A DNA stretch of 64,000 nt, taken from Heliopora coerulea (lineage: Eukaryota; Cnidaria; Anthozoa; Scleralcyonacea; Helioporidae). The notes beneath the pieces were generated by a model. The model searched no databases, was not told the origin of the DNA, and worked only from the letters and a program-made list of their open reading frames with translations. The stretch is taken from positions 1,437,501-1,501,500 of the forward strand of contig JASJOG010000028.1 in the NCBI GenBank assembly GCA_030142905.1, written 5' to 3'. This document shows positions 45,611 to 55,829 of the stretch, one piece after another; the stretch's first letter is position 1; every line of letters begins with the position of its first letter. The position numbers and the translations under genes are program-made.

Positions 45611-45956
45611 ATGGACATGACTGACGACGTACGAGTGGATTCAACTGCAATACCTGGAAATATCTTGGTCCGGGACCTCGACTTTCCGACACGCACGAGG
45701 ATTTGTCGAAAATTAGATGTTCAACGGCCGCTTGGAGATGACGTTAGGGCACTCGCCGATAAAGTAGGCATGCTAAAGGATCAAATAGACCTGCTCTGGC
45801 TGGGGCAAGGAGCAGGAAACAATTGTAATCCAACAGAGAATGTTTTGAGCTGGTGGGGAACACGCAATGATGCTACTCTAGGACAATTGATAGATTTCCT
45901 TAAGGAAATTGGGCGAATGGATGTGGTTGAAATCATCTGCCGAAGATATCCGCAAG
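45611..45956 (+). CDS. death-domain exon (exon 1 of the death-domain/trypsin-like peptidase gene)
   Basis: The first ATG (atcATGg context) opens 115 codons plus one base, ending at a donor CAAG|GTAGCT (45957). Residues 15-112 form a death domain of the MyD88/IRAK/Pelle type: LVRDLDFPTRTRICRKLDV, then DDVRALADKVGMLKDQIDLL and ENVLSWWGTRNDATLGQLID, ending in FLKEIGRMDVVEIICR. The tryptophan and the T-x-GQL helix signature are present. Death domains join adaptor complexes in innate immunity and cell death. Without splicing the frame would stop 18 codons later. Exit phase 1 matches the linker exons at 51.4 and 52.0 kb. The donor is non-consensus at +4, so the junction needs transcript support. 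Confidence 0.75.
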
Positions 45957-46876
45957 GTAGCTTGAAATTATTATACGGAAACTACGCCAGTGTTCCTATT
46001 TTGAGCTTCTGACGACATTGTTGGAATTTGACTTTATTGCATTGCAAATCTGAAATATTCCATCACAATTTTCCGACGAAATTTGCAAAGTTCTTTTTTA
46101 GTTTTTCTGAGTTCATAAATTCCTGCTCCGCGTTGTGCGTCGTTCTTGGACGATTATCCCTATTTCCTACAAATTTCCAAATTATTATGCAAATTTCCTG
46201 GAAACGTTGGTGAATTTCTAAGAAAATTTGCAATAAATTTTCTAAAATAAATAATCAAAATTGGAACCAAGTAAGGATCTCAAAATAGGAACACTTGATG
46301 AGGTTTCTATGCATAAAATATGTGCTAAATGTGCTTACGTGTCACATTGGCAGGGTAGACACCACGTGAAGTTGTATGAGAAGAGGCATCTCTATGGCCT
46401 CGATTATGTTATTCAAAATGCTATTGAATTAAAAAACTACATATACACAAAATGGCACCAATATCTAAACAACAATATTTTTATATCTGTTAACCAAAAT
46501 TGTCTGTAATTGAGGTGTCAGGAGAAAAACGAAGTCTTGTTATGAATATGATGACCCAGCAAATAGTTTTAAGTAAAGACATAATGCACACATAATATAT
46601 ATAAAATCTTCAGTTACATCTTCAGAGTGAATATTCACAACGTAGAAATGGCTTAAATAGCTTAACTGTCACAAAATTAGAAAGTGACAGGATGGGACAA
46701 AGCAAGGTAACAGGAGTCAGAGACGCGTAACCAGGTGGGAACGGAAATTGACAGATGGAGATGAGAGGGGGGAAAACATTGAGAAAAAAAAAATAAAATA
46801 AAGTAAAATAAAATTAAATTATCAAAACAGTGTCAAAGAAAAAAATCGAATGTTAGCATTGAGAGAAGGTTGGAGT

Positions 46877-47310
46877 TTAGAAATAAGTAAGCATTCTCGG
46901 ATTAAAACATGAAGTTGAGAGGCACCGGAGGACAAAAGAAAAGTCGTCAAAAGAAATATTATGACCGGTTTGTTTCTGGTGTGACAACACTCTGGAGAGT
47001 GTGCTTGTTGAAACTGTTTTGGCGGTGTAGGCCGATATACCTATGTGTTCTGAGATCCTAGTATGTAAGCGTCGGCACGTTTCGCCAACATACGACACCT
47101 GGCAGGGTCGGCACGTAAACTTATAAACAACATGAGATCTCATTTATAGTGGTAATCGGTCCTTGAAGCGAAAAAAATCTTTTCGGTGACAAACTGGTCG
47201 AAAGACAACACGTAGTTGAGCATATGGAAAGGAAGACGAGATTAATTTTTTTACTTGACTTCTAATTTGGAGATTATGGTTGCCTGTGTAAGGCAGAACC
47301 ATAGAGAGTA
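46877..47310 (-). pseudogene. Penelope protein, RT-to-GIY-YIG junction and endonuclease core
   Basis: From 47310 downward the frame reads LPYTGNHNLQIRSQVKKLIS, then FRPVCHRKDFFRFKDRLPL, a stop at 47144-47146, then RSHVVYKFTCRPCQVSYVGE and CRRLHTRISEHIGI. This is the conserved stretch linking RT to the GIY-YIG endonuclease in Penelope-like elements. The frame decays after about residue 50 of the endonuclease. Confidence 0.8.
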
Positions 47311-48312
47311 CAGGGACGTACGGGCCTAATCTTGTTTGGGGGGCACAGTATTGGTTTGCCCGACCGCTTTGCGTTATGTTACACAGTACACATATACAAC
47401 TTTGTTCGAGATTTTGTATGTGATTTTATAAAAAAAATGAGTATGATTGTGTAAAGGCTGCTTTAGGAGAAGTTTAACCGAAATGTCTAGAAACACTAAG
47501 ACAAAAACTAAGAACAATGTTCAATGTTTCTGCAATATTGATTCATAATCTTTGCAAACTCTTAAAGTTCAAATTTGTATACATTAAATACATTCTACAT
47601 AGATATACACGGTCTGTATCAATCATTTTCATTTCCCGTTGGATGAAATACATCGATAGAAAATCAGAAAAAATATGATTTTCGATTTTTCCGCTGCCCA
47701 AAAATGTCAATGATTTTATCAACGTTCCTCATCACACGATTGGTAAAGGCTCTTTCAATGTTTAAAACTGCAAGGCAGTTAAGTCGACTTCAGTATTTCT
47801 GACATGTTGCTATCTTCTAGAATGTAGACTCTACAACGTGCGGAAGAGGCTAGCACATATTCATATTTGCAAATCTAATTGTTGTCTTAGCCATGGCTGT
47901 GTAAAGAAAATAGAATTAAAAAATCTGATTTACCTTTTCTAATAGCAAAGATGCTTGCTGAAATAATAATCGCAAAATGTTTATTTTTTCGTGCAGCTTG
48001 TCTTTTACTAACTTGTTTACAAGTTTCGCGGGGAAGACAACGAGCCCGCAAAACAGCCATAAGCCATCATCATTCATATACAGGTGTACTTCATATATGA
48101 CAAAATATATTAAAGGCAATTAATATTGGCATTATTTTATTTAATTATTCATTGTAGTCCGCGGTTCTTTTAGGTTTTTAAGTATATCTTTTATCAACTT
48201 TGATGGGTGTTATGTTTTGCCCGAATGACACATGGATTTCAGCTCAATTGCCCGACCGCAAAAATTTTGGGGGGCCTGTGACCCCCGTGCCTCCCCGGCC
48301 CATAAGCCTAAG
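47311..48312. mobile_element. non-autonomous hAT-type element nested in the Penelope-like element
   Basis: The octamer agagagta flanks both sides (47303-47310 and 48313-48320), an 8-bp target duplication. The ends are loosely inverted (CAGGGACGTACGGGCC on the left, CTTAGGCTTATGGGCC in reverse complement on the right). GGGGGGC-rich subterminal runs with gcccgaccgc occur at both ends. The 1002-bp interior shows no transposase. Confidence 0.7.
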
Positions 48313-48773
48313 AGAGAGTATAAGCTTTGGAGCCATAAGCATTTTAACTGGGGGTTGCCAAACTTAAAAAAATAAAAACAAAACTTAAAAAACATTACTT
48401 TGTCCCATCCTGTCACTTCCTAATTTTGTGACAGTTAAGCTATTTAAGCCATTTCTACGTTGTAAACATTCACTCTGAAGATGTTACTGAAGATTTTATA
48501 TATCATGTGTGCATTATGTCTTTACTTAAAACCGTTTGCTGGGTCATCATATTCATAGCAATATTTTTAATTAAAACTTCCCAAATTAATGCATTCTTCG
48601 TGAGTTGACATTTGCAAAATCTTTAGCAATTGCTTACAGGTCAAGTCTATCGGCCCTAGAACGGTGTACATAAAGCATAAATAAATTATTAAGTCTACAG
48701 TGTGTCACAGATGTCTTCAAAAACGTTTTAGTCTTACGTAGAGCAGTGAATGATCTTTTTGCGGTTGCAGATG

Positions 48774-50106
48774 TCACTGGAATTTAAAGTAGAGTTCCAA
48801 AATTTTGTCAATTTCCCTTAACATTGCTTTATAAATTTCACTTTGTTCCATTGCTTGAGCAATAGTTCTCACATTTGTCACTTTCTTGACTGCCATGCTA
48901 CCCGCAAAAGCTGTCTTAATCATGTCAGGCAGCATCATAAGCTGGACCTTCAGCCTTTCTGAGTCAATGTCATTTTCCAAGAACTTTGAAACTACCTCAG
49001 GAATGAGTTGATCATCATTTCTGTTGACAGCATTAAGGAGCAGTTTTTCGATTTCCTTTACTGTTCAGATATCAGATTTTAGAAGCCTTCTCATTACTTC
49101 ACCTGCAGCTAGTTCAAGTGTCTCCAAATAGTCATGGCGATGTTTGTCTTTGGGACTGAGGTACCGGTGAGGACAGTGACCTTCATCAAGTCTTCTAGGG
49201 AACTTTTTGTTACGTGGAAGGATTGGTTCATTTGTTAATGAGGAAGACTGCACTACAACTAGGTCATAAAATACATTGAACTGCGCTTCAGTCCTAAGAG
49301 ACTGCAGATGAGACACCAATAGTTCAGCACCACAAGTTACTTCTTGAATAGTGATATTTTGTGCTTGTAGATTGATTGACAACTGTTCAGAGGCTGAAAA
49401 AATCAGATGTCCCAGTTTCAACCCAAAATATGTATCAAATGAGTCCATTTGCATACGAAGTCCATGAGCCTTGGCAGTATATTCATCACCCTCCTTTTCA
49501 ACTTCTTCCAAAGTTTGTGACAGTATCTCATAGTTCAACAAGATGCTGTTGACAGCAGCATGCCGCACTGTCCAGCGGGTAGGACATAAAGTGCTTAAGG
49601 AAAGACTAGAATCACCTCTAATCACTGCATCTTTCCTCAGGCTATCAAAGCCATGTAACCTCTTTGGTGAGAACTCTATTAGCTGGACTAGTTCATGAGT
49701 GAAATCCATGATATTCCGAATATGGACACATTTCTTAGTGACATGTTGTACACAAATTTAAACTGTGTGCCAAACAATGGACATATAAAGTCTTACTTTC
49801 CTCACTCTTGACAAGTGCTTGAACCCAATTACTTGTGCCACTCATATTAAAGGCTCCATCAAAAGATTGGCCTCTACACTGGAAAATCGGTAAAGAACAT
49901 CGATTACATCTTTAATTACACCAAAAATGTTTTTGTGCCTTGGTGTCTGGAAGCTGAGCAAGACCAAGGGTATCTTTGTGGATGCCATAGTTACATTCTA
50001 CCCAGCGAACTGATAGACAGACATGTTCATTGTGAGAAAGATCAGTAGCCCCACCAGCAGAGGATGAAATATTGATTCGTCTCTGTGCGAAAGAAGGCGG
50101 TTTCAC
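48774..50106 (-). pseudogene. hAT transposase relic inside the first intron
   Basis: Fragments in N-to-C order: 49912-50106 (RRINISSSAGGATDLSHNEH and VSVRWVE-like text), about 49805-49895 with the hallmark CRGQSFDGAFNMSG, 49065-49709 with LCPTRWTVRHAAVNSILLNY and a long helical region, and 48774-48980. The C-terminal dimerisation domain is not seen. It is opposite in direction to the host gene. I could not locate terminal repeats, so boundaries are those of the coding relics. Confidence 0.75.
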
Positions 50107-50439
50107 TTACGCTAACCAACAGCTCAAACTTCTTGAAGTTTGACAACGCATGGTGGTGTGGGTTTGTGTTGGTTTTTTTGTCTCTTGCCTGTCCACTGTC
50201 CACTTAGCTTTTGCCACTCCTCCCTGAGTAATTTTTATAACGTCAATCAAAACCCCCATAGTTTCTAGGGGGCATGTGACCACAAGCAACCAAGGTCTTT
50301 TCGTAGCAGGAGAGCAAAGGAAGCGAAGATGAGACACTGGGTACGTGGTTGGGGTTACCCTATGAAAGCAATAGTGTTACCCGAGTATCAGGGTTATGTT
50401 TTCGCACGACTAAGAGAAAAATATGCAATAATACAAAGG

Positions 50440-51062
50440 TAGTAATATAAAGTTAAAACTACTTTGCCGGAATCATTTGACACTTTTTTTCTCGACATAA
50501 AACATAGCCATGATACAAGACTTGCCTCTAGGTCATCATATTCAATTCCAAAAATTAGAACTAATTATGGAAAATTTAATATAAGATTTGTTGGTGCAAA
50601 AACTTGGAATTCGCTCAGTGAATATACTAAAAATCTTACAAAATGTCGGTTTAAAGCGGATTTGAAAAATGGTATAATTCAACAGTATATCAATTCTAGT
50701 TGAGTTTTTAAACTAAATATTCCTTTTTATTTATTTATTATCTACATTGTTATTTTCTCCTACTCTTCAGTTTAGTTATCCACAGTTTAGTAATCTATAT
50801 TTATTTTTAATATTGTTCAACTTTTGATGACGTGTCCTATCTCTCTTGTTATTGTTATTTCTTATTTTCTTTATGTATACTAATTTATTAGCAATTCTCC
50901 AGTCTTACATATGGTAATTTTTGTGAAAAGCTGTCTAGATTAGCCCAATTTATGGTTATTACAGTTAGCTTGTCACCCATACATATGTTTCTCTATTATT
51001 TATTAAATTTATTGTATAATTATTGTATGATAAATTAATAAATTGAATTGTATTGAATTGAA
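50440..51062 (+). mobile_element. LINE 3-prime end fragment
   Basis: The plus frame 50464-50703 is a LINE polymerase C-terminus (PESFDTFFLDIKHSHDTRLA, then IRFVGAKTWNSLSEYTK). It is followed by about 300 bp untranslated sequence and a short attgaattgtattgaattga repeat tail at 51042-51062. No RT core remains. Confidence 0.7.
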
Positions 51063-51358
51063 TTGGATCCAATTTAGAAATTCTTGACCTTTTTATTTTA
51101 CTGAGAAAATAAGCATCACTCAAATTCAAATACTTCTTTGAACAGAATGAATTGAAATGAACAGAATGAATTTGAAAATAATTTGAAAAATAGAAAACCT
51201 CTACATTGTACATGTACACTAAGATGTAATAACATAAACAGTATGATCGGATTGTTGTTTTTGTTAGTTTGCAATACGCGTGAAATTTGAATGTGACGTT
51301 GACATTAGTGATACCAAAATTGATTCGGTGAGATAAAACTTTCATATTTTTAACACAG

Positions 51359-51436
51359 GCTTAGGTCGTCCGGATGGGGATGGTGTTGGTAAATCGAAGA
51401 GAAAGATCAAGAATGAAGAAATGCCAACAGCTACAG
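51359..51436 (+). CDS. linker exon A of the death-domain/peptidase gene
   Basis: 78 nt between acceptor (ttaacacag) and donor (gtcaat). Phase 1-1, so it adds exactly 26 residues. The frame reads LGRPDGDGVGKSKRKIKNEE and then MPTAT, polar and charged with no hydrophobic core, consistent with a flexible linker. The donor lacks the consensus purine at +4, so skipping is possible. Confidence 0.55.
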
Positions 51437-51661
51437 GTCAATATGAATACGTTAAAAACAATTACACGCTTTCATGGTTTAAATTGATACAATTGTAAAA
51501 TAAAGGTGTAGGCATCACGTCATAGTTGTGCTAGGTTAGTTCTAAAGGAAGTCTAAAATTTTAAGTTTGAAAGTTCAATGGTTATTTTTTACTTGCAATG
51601 ATAAGATTTGTTATATTAAAATCTATTCTATGGGATAAAACTTTCGTATTGTCGAACACAA

Positions 51662-51741
51662 GCTCAGGTCGTCTAGATGAGGATGGAATTCGTAAATCTA
51701 AGGTGTAAAGGTCAAGAATGAAGAAATGCAACCAGCCACAG
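51662..51741 (+). pseudogene. linker exon relic B
   Basis: It aligns with the exons at 51359 and 51967 but has lost the acceptor AG (acacaa in place of acacag/acatag) and gained two bases (80 nt, not 78), which puts a TAA in the linker frame. It should be skipped. Because its neighbours are symmetric, skipping keeps the protein in frame. Confidence 0.65.
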
Positions 51742-51966
51742 GTCAAATGAATACGTTGAAAGCAATTCTGTACTTTTATCATTTAAGTTGATATAAATGA
51801 TAAAACGAGACGTGGTTATGACGTCATAATTGTGCGAGGTTAGCCTTCAGGGAAATCTGAAATTTTAAGTCTGAAAGTTCAAAGGTTAATTTTTAAATGT
51901 AATGGTAAAAATTTGTTATATAAAAATTGATTCTATGAGATAAAACTTTCGTATTATTAAACATAG

Positions 51967-52044
51967 GCTCAGGTCGTCCAGATGAGGATGGCTTTGGTAA
52001 ATCGAAGACAAAGGTCAACAATGAAGAAATGCAACCATCTACAG
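51967..52044 (+). CDS. linker exon C of the death-domain/peptidase gene
   Basis: 78 nt between acceptor (ttaaacatag) and a good donor (gtaaat). Phase 1-1. The frame reads SGRPDEDGFGKSKTKVNNEE and then MQPST, 16 of 25 residues the same as exon A. Either or both intact linker exons can be used without changing the frame. Confidence 0.6.
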
Positions 52045-52182
52045 GTAAATATGAATACGTTGAAAACAATTACGAATATTGATGATTTAAATTAATATAG
52101 TTGACAAAAAGAGACGTCGCGATGACGTCATAATTGTACGAGGTTAGTTTTAGAGGAAATCTGAAATTTTATGCCTCAAAGT

Positions 52183-53488
52183 TCAACCATCAGTTTTATC
52201 ATAAAACAATCTTCTCCCGATGAAAAATTGACTTTGTAGTAAAAAATTGATAAAACGAATATTTGAAGATTTCACGATCGCATTTCTGTAGCAGTCGATT
52301 AAATTGTAATTTTTTTCTATACCAATGTGTTTCGTTGGTTTTTCTACCGCAATACAGCCTTTGAAATTTACGAAAAAGTCACGAAATTTCAAATGTAGAC
52401 CTAGAATAGTTTCAGATGACTCGAGAGTATTTTTTAGCCCGGCTAGTCCTTTCAATTAACGTTAGAAATTCAAAACGCCACGAAGCACCAATAAGATTTT
52501 CGATTTCAGCTGGTTTTGCTCAGTGAAAGCTCCTTACACAAACAGGTCAGGTGACCTCAAGTCCTTCGTCTTAACACAGCAGATACGGAATTATGAACTC
52601 AGAAAACGTATACAGTTAAATGAAATTCTAGATATTTGGTTCTCAAAACTTGTGCTGGCTTATAGAGGTGAGTAAAATTTTGTAGGTGGTCACGTGACTA
52701 TCATAAGTTTCTTTTATCACATGAAAATGCTATTGAGAAGCAGATGACCACCTATTTCGGAAAGCCAATGCTAGTTTTGGAGACCAAAATTCCAGAATTA
52801 CTCCACGTAACTTACCTCAAGACATAATTCACTTGACTTACTTCACGAAATCGGGATCCCGACTGCGCTCAACCGAAATGACACTACATCGGGTTGACCC
52901 AGTAGCCATGTGACGATCGCCAATGATAGAACTATCTTGTCATGGTATGCAGTTATCTTTCTTCCCGCATGCTATTATCTTGTTATGTTATCTTAATTTA
53001 CATGTGGCCATAAGGTTAAGTTAAAAAGGTTAGTTTTACAGTTAATTAGGTTAAATAAAGTAAATTTTCGAGAACACTAGTTTCCATCACTGGATTGGTG
53101 TGACACGGGTGACAAACATGTAAATGACACGTTGTGATGATACATTAGAAGAACTTTATAAAAAGTAAGATACAATCTGGAGGCGAGCTGTCTGTGCATC
53201 GATATTTTTTTTCACCACGCTACAGTCACACGAACAGGATTTGCAATAGGTGTATTTATTCAATGCCATATTTTTAATATTTCGAAAAATCATTGGCAAT
53301 TCCGTTTCCATCCTACCATTTTGACAAAAACCTGTGTACCTTAATCACTCCTTTTCTAGGTCGAGATGGCACAAGGGTCGGTCTGGTCCTTGACCAGGAT
53401 TTCAAACGGAGTTTTTCTTTACACACCTCCCGCTATATTTTTCTGGTGTTTATTTATTGTTGATCTGTGTTTGGTTTTTTTTTTTAAG
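52183..53488 (+). other. predicted second large intron
   Basis: No transposon protein or exon is seen. It ends in a strong pyrimidine tract (11 T in a row, then AAG) before the next exon. Low-complexity T runs lie at 53200-53215 and 53473-53485. Confidence 0.45.
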
Positions 53489-53570
53489 GAGGTAATGATT
53501 GGTTTGAAAAGACCATGCTTAATGAAGACGATTATTGTTTGAAAGACGAGTGTGAAGACTTTCTTATCAG
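53489..53570 (+). CDS. acidic connector exon of the death-domain/peptidase gene
   Basis: 82 nt between a strong acceptor (poly-T, AAG) and a good donor (gtaaac). Only one frame is open, and it matches the incoming phase 1: GGNDWFEKTMLNEDDYCLKD followed by ECEDFLI, leaving two bases. It is acidic. The outgoing phase 2 fits the peptidase exon at 54228, not the open frame at 53910-54227. Confidence 0.6.
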
Positions 53571-54106
53571 GTAAACATTACTTGTGAAAAGGAAATAGTT
53601 ATGAAGAGGCACACACATTACTGTGGCTGGCTTGTTATTGCAGCAGATTTCACTGATTTCTTCAGAATAAGATTTTTTTCAATAAGTTACCAGTTCAGTT
53701 CTCTTCAAAATGTAGTACAATTATTATTCGCTACTCTAAGTTTACGTATTTACTGGTCTACACGATCATGCTCATTGTAAAGCTCTGTTATAAATAACGA
53801 TGCAAGGATATATAATACCACTTTGTTATTCATTACTTCTTCACAAAAGGAACGACTAAACAGTTTTTATTCGAGTTCTTCGTATAATTGTTCAACAGTT
53901 CATTAGCAAATGTTTTCAAGAGATAAGCGACACGACTCCTCTTATCAATCTGTTCTTTGCGCCTCAAGGAACACATTGGTATACCAAACTTATGTCAATC
54001 AAAACCAGAAAATTATTTTCGTTCCCAATGAAAGGAATTCTACAGGTTTCTTCAGTTCAGATTTTAAAGGGCTTAATCGAAATTTAAAAGAAAAAGTACA
54101 ATATAA

Positions 54107-54180
54107 TGAAATGTTGATCATTATCGTTACAATCATCACCATCATTAATACAATAGCGACCATCGCTACCATCACCACTC
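54107..54180 (+). repeat. ATC/ATT-rich trinucleotide low-complexity run
   Basis: Imperfect repeats of atcatcacc, attaatac and atcgctacc lie in the intron just before the peptidase exon. They give a spurious Ile/Thr-rich open frame (part of 53910-54227). Confidence 0.6.
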
Positions 54181-54227
54181 ATCAGAGTTTCTTTCGTTGT
54201 TTCGTTCTGCATTGCTTCGCACAATAG

Positions 54228-55236
54228 TTTACCCTGGGTTCGTTCCTTTGGGATTACTGGTAAAAACGAGAAGTTTAACACGGTCCACTTGGTCATCACT
54301 TACGACCCCACTACCTTACCTTTGATGAGAGACCTGCGGGACAAATTTGGAGATCAAATCGAGTCCTACGTTGATTTAATCAAAGGAAAGAAATCTGTAA
54401 AGTTCAGCTTTCATGTGAACGAGAGATCTGAGAATAACAATCCGGTCACTCAAGCACCAAGAACGGGACCGACATCAGGCGATGCTATCTCCATCAAAGG
54501 AAGGAATCCTGACTATTATGGCACTATCGGCTTGTTTGCACTCAATAGTCGTAACCAGCTCTTTGCCATTACTAACTATCATGTATGTTACAATGGCAGA
54601 AGATATAAAAAATTTTGCGAACAATTTGAACACCTTATGTCTGACTGCAACGACAAGAGATCAGAAACTGTTGGGACAACGTATTGCTACAGAAGTCATG
54701 ATCATGAACGCAGTAGAAGCAACAGAAGATACCCTCTGGGAACATTTCACAAAGGAATTTTTAACAATATGCACGACCTAGCCTTGGTGGAAATCCAGGA
54801 AGGTGTAGAGTGTAATTCTATTATTCCAGATATTGATGAAAAGGATTTGACTGAGAAAGCTTACATGACGAGTATGATTAGAGAAGGTCGCTATCCGACT
54901 GTCCAAAAAACTGGCTTTCGTACTGGTAAGACGGAAGGCTACCTGGATATGTATTGCTTTAGTCACAAAGAAGAGAGCGAAAATCAGCCTTTTGTTAAAA
55001 AGGCTTACAGGATTAAAGTGAAGGAAGGTTGCCAGAAACCTTTTGGGGACAAAGGTGACTCGGGCTCGTTGGTTTTATGGGAAGATGAACACGGCAAGAA
55101 GCACCCGTTCGCATACTACTCCACGTTAGTGTACGACGAAAACGATAACTCCATTACAAACCACGACTACGTCTGTTTTAGTTTAAAAGATAGCTTAGAC
55201 GCTTGTGCTCCAGATATTACCCCTAGTTTTGATTGA
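54228..55236 (+). CDS. trypsin-like serine peptidase exon (last exon)
   Basis: After the acceptor cacaatag, a phase-2 entry gives 335 codons to TGA. The fold is trypsin-like: LFAITNYHVC holds the catalytic His (codon 54580-54582), NNMHDLALVE the Asp (54775-54777), and FGDKGDSGSLVLW the nucleophile Ser in GDSGS (55060-55062). The TNYHV form resembles HtrA/NAL1-type intracellular peptidases more than digestive trypsin (TAAHC). There is no signal peptide in the predicted protein, so it is likely cytosolic. In the joined 530-residue protein the triad is His313, Asp378 and Ser473. The long uninterrupted frame with the triad intact argues for a functional gene. Confidence 0.85.
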
Positions 55237-55829
55237 GTATATGTGACTATGGTATTAACGTAGCAGACAAACCGCCTTGATGTGATGTAATCTCTTCAGA
55301 AATTCTACAGCCGAATTTTTCACGGCACACGTTGTTATATAAAGTTAAATGTTTGTTGAACGGATAGATCGGATAATATTCGAAGAGAAGGCAATACAGG
55401 TACTGTATTATAACCTGTGATGTCGAGGTTTCTGGGTTTCAGTCCAGAATTGTGACGAGTATCGAATCTCTTGACCAAAAATTTGAGGCAGCATGGCAGA
55501 TTTTCAAATAGCATTAATTTCTTCCAAGTGTTTCGCCATGAAATTGTAAGGAAATTAACACGGAGTTAATGAACACAGCAGCTGAGCTAGATATCTCGAC
55601 TCCGTGTCGGTTTTCCGAGGTGTGCATTCTGACAGGTTCCCTCATGTTTTTGGTTTGCGGTCAGTCAAGTAACTTAGGTTTGCTTCTTTTACTACACAGT
55701 CTGGGCCTGTACTCCAGCTGGGAGTTTCAAGTACGCATACGGTATAAGTCGATATAAAACTTTGTCGACACTTAACTTGTGATCGAGACAGGACAACGAA
55801 AAATACTTTTTGCACGGTTTCAAAGACTT
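55237..55829. other. 3-prime flank of the peptidase gene
   Basis: This should hold the 3-prime untranslated region. I see no AATAAA on the plus strand within it. No other gene is visible before the LINE tail begins. Confidence 0.35.

Larger units (their letters stand above)
46541..48557 (-). mobile_element. Penelope-like element with inverted terminal repeats
   Basis: The left end (tatgaatatgatgacccagc, on to gtgacaggatgggacaaag near 46700) is repeated inverted at 48400-48557, about 160 bp with few differences. Inside is a Penelope GIY-YIG region on the minus strand. The element was about 1.0 kb before a hAT-type element inserted at 47311. RT is missing, as in the 44619-45458 element, but the terminal sequences differ, so these are separate families. 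Confidence 0.8.
45957..51358 (+). other. predicted 5.4-kb first intron packed with transposon relics
   Basis: Between the death-domain donor and the first linker-exon acceptor lie a Penelope-like element (46541-48557) containing a nested hAT-type element, a hAT transposase relic (48774-50106) and a LINE tail (50440-51062). An unassigned open frame at 46261-46509 has a CAKC...H...H pattern that could be a degraded zinc finger, but has no splice support. Confidence 0.55.
51278..52180 (+). repeat. three tandem units of about 304 bp, each with a linker exon or its relic
   Basis: Each unit has gataaaactttc(g/a)tatt, then the exon, then gaatacgtt, (g/a)acgtc(a)...gacgtcat and a gaggttag(t/c) stretch. 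Corresponding exon starts at 51359, 51662 and 51967 give spacings of 303 and 305 bp. The duplication therefore includes flanking intron sequence, the usual way exon arrays grow by unequal exchange. Confidence 0.8.

Noticed and set aside
46261..46509. Open frame with a CAKC and His pattern that suggested a zinc finger exon
   Set aside because: It has no clear splice sites, only one loose finger-like pattern, and lies among transposon relics in the intron.
50107..50337. 76-codon minus frame next to the intronic hAT relic
   Set aside because: Low similarity to any hAT part. It lies where terminal or flanking non-coding sequence is expected.
53910..54227. Open frame just before the peptidase exon, with possible acceptor (cattag) and donor (ctacag|gtttct)
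   Set aside because: Its entry and exit phases fit neither the upstream exon (exit phase 2) nor the peptidase exon (entry phase 2). Its end is a trinucleotide low-complexity run. Direct splicing of 53570 to 54228 is in frame.
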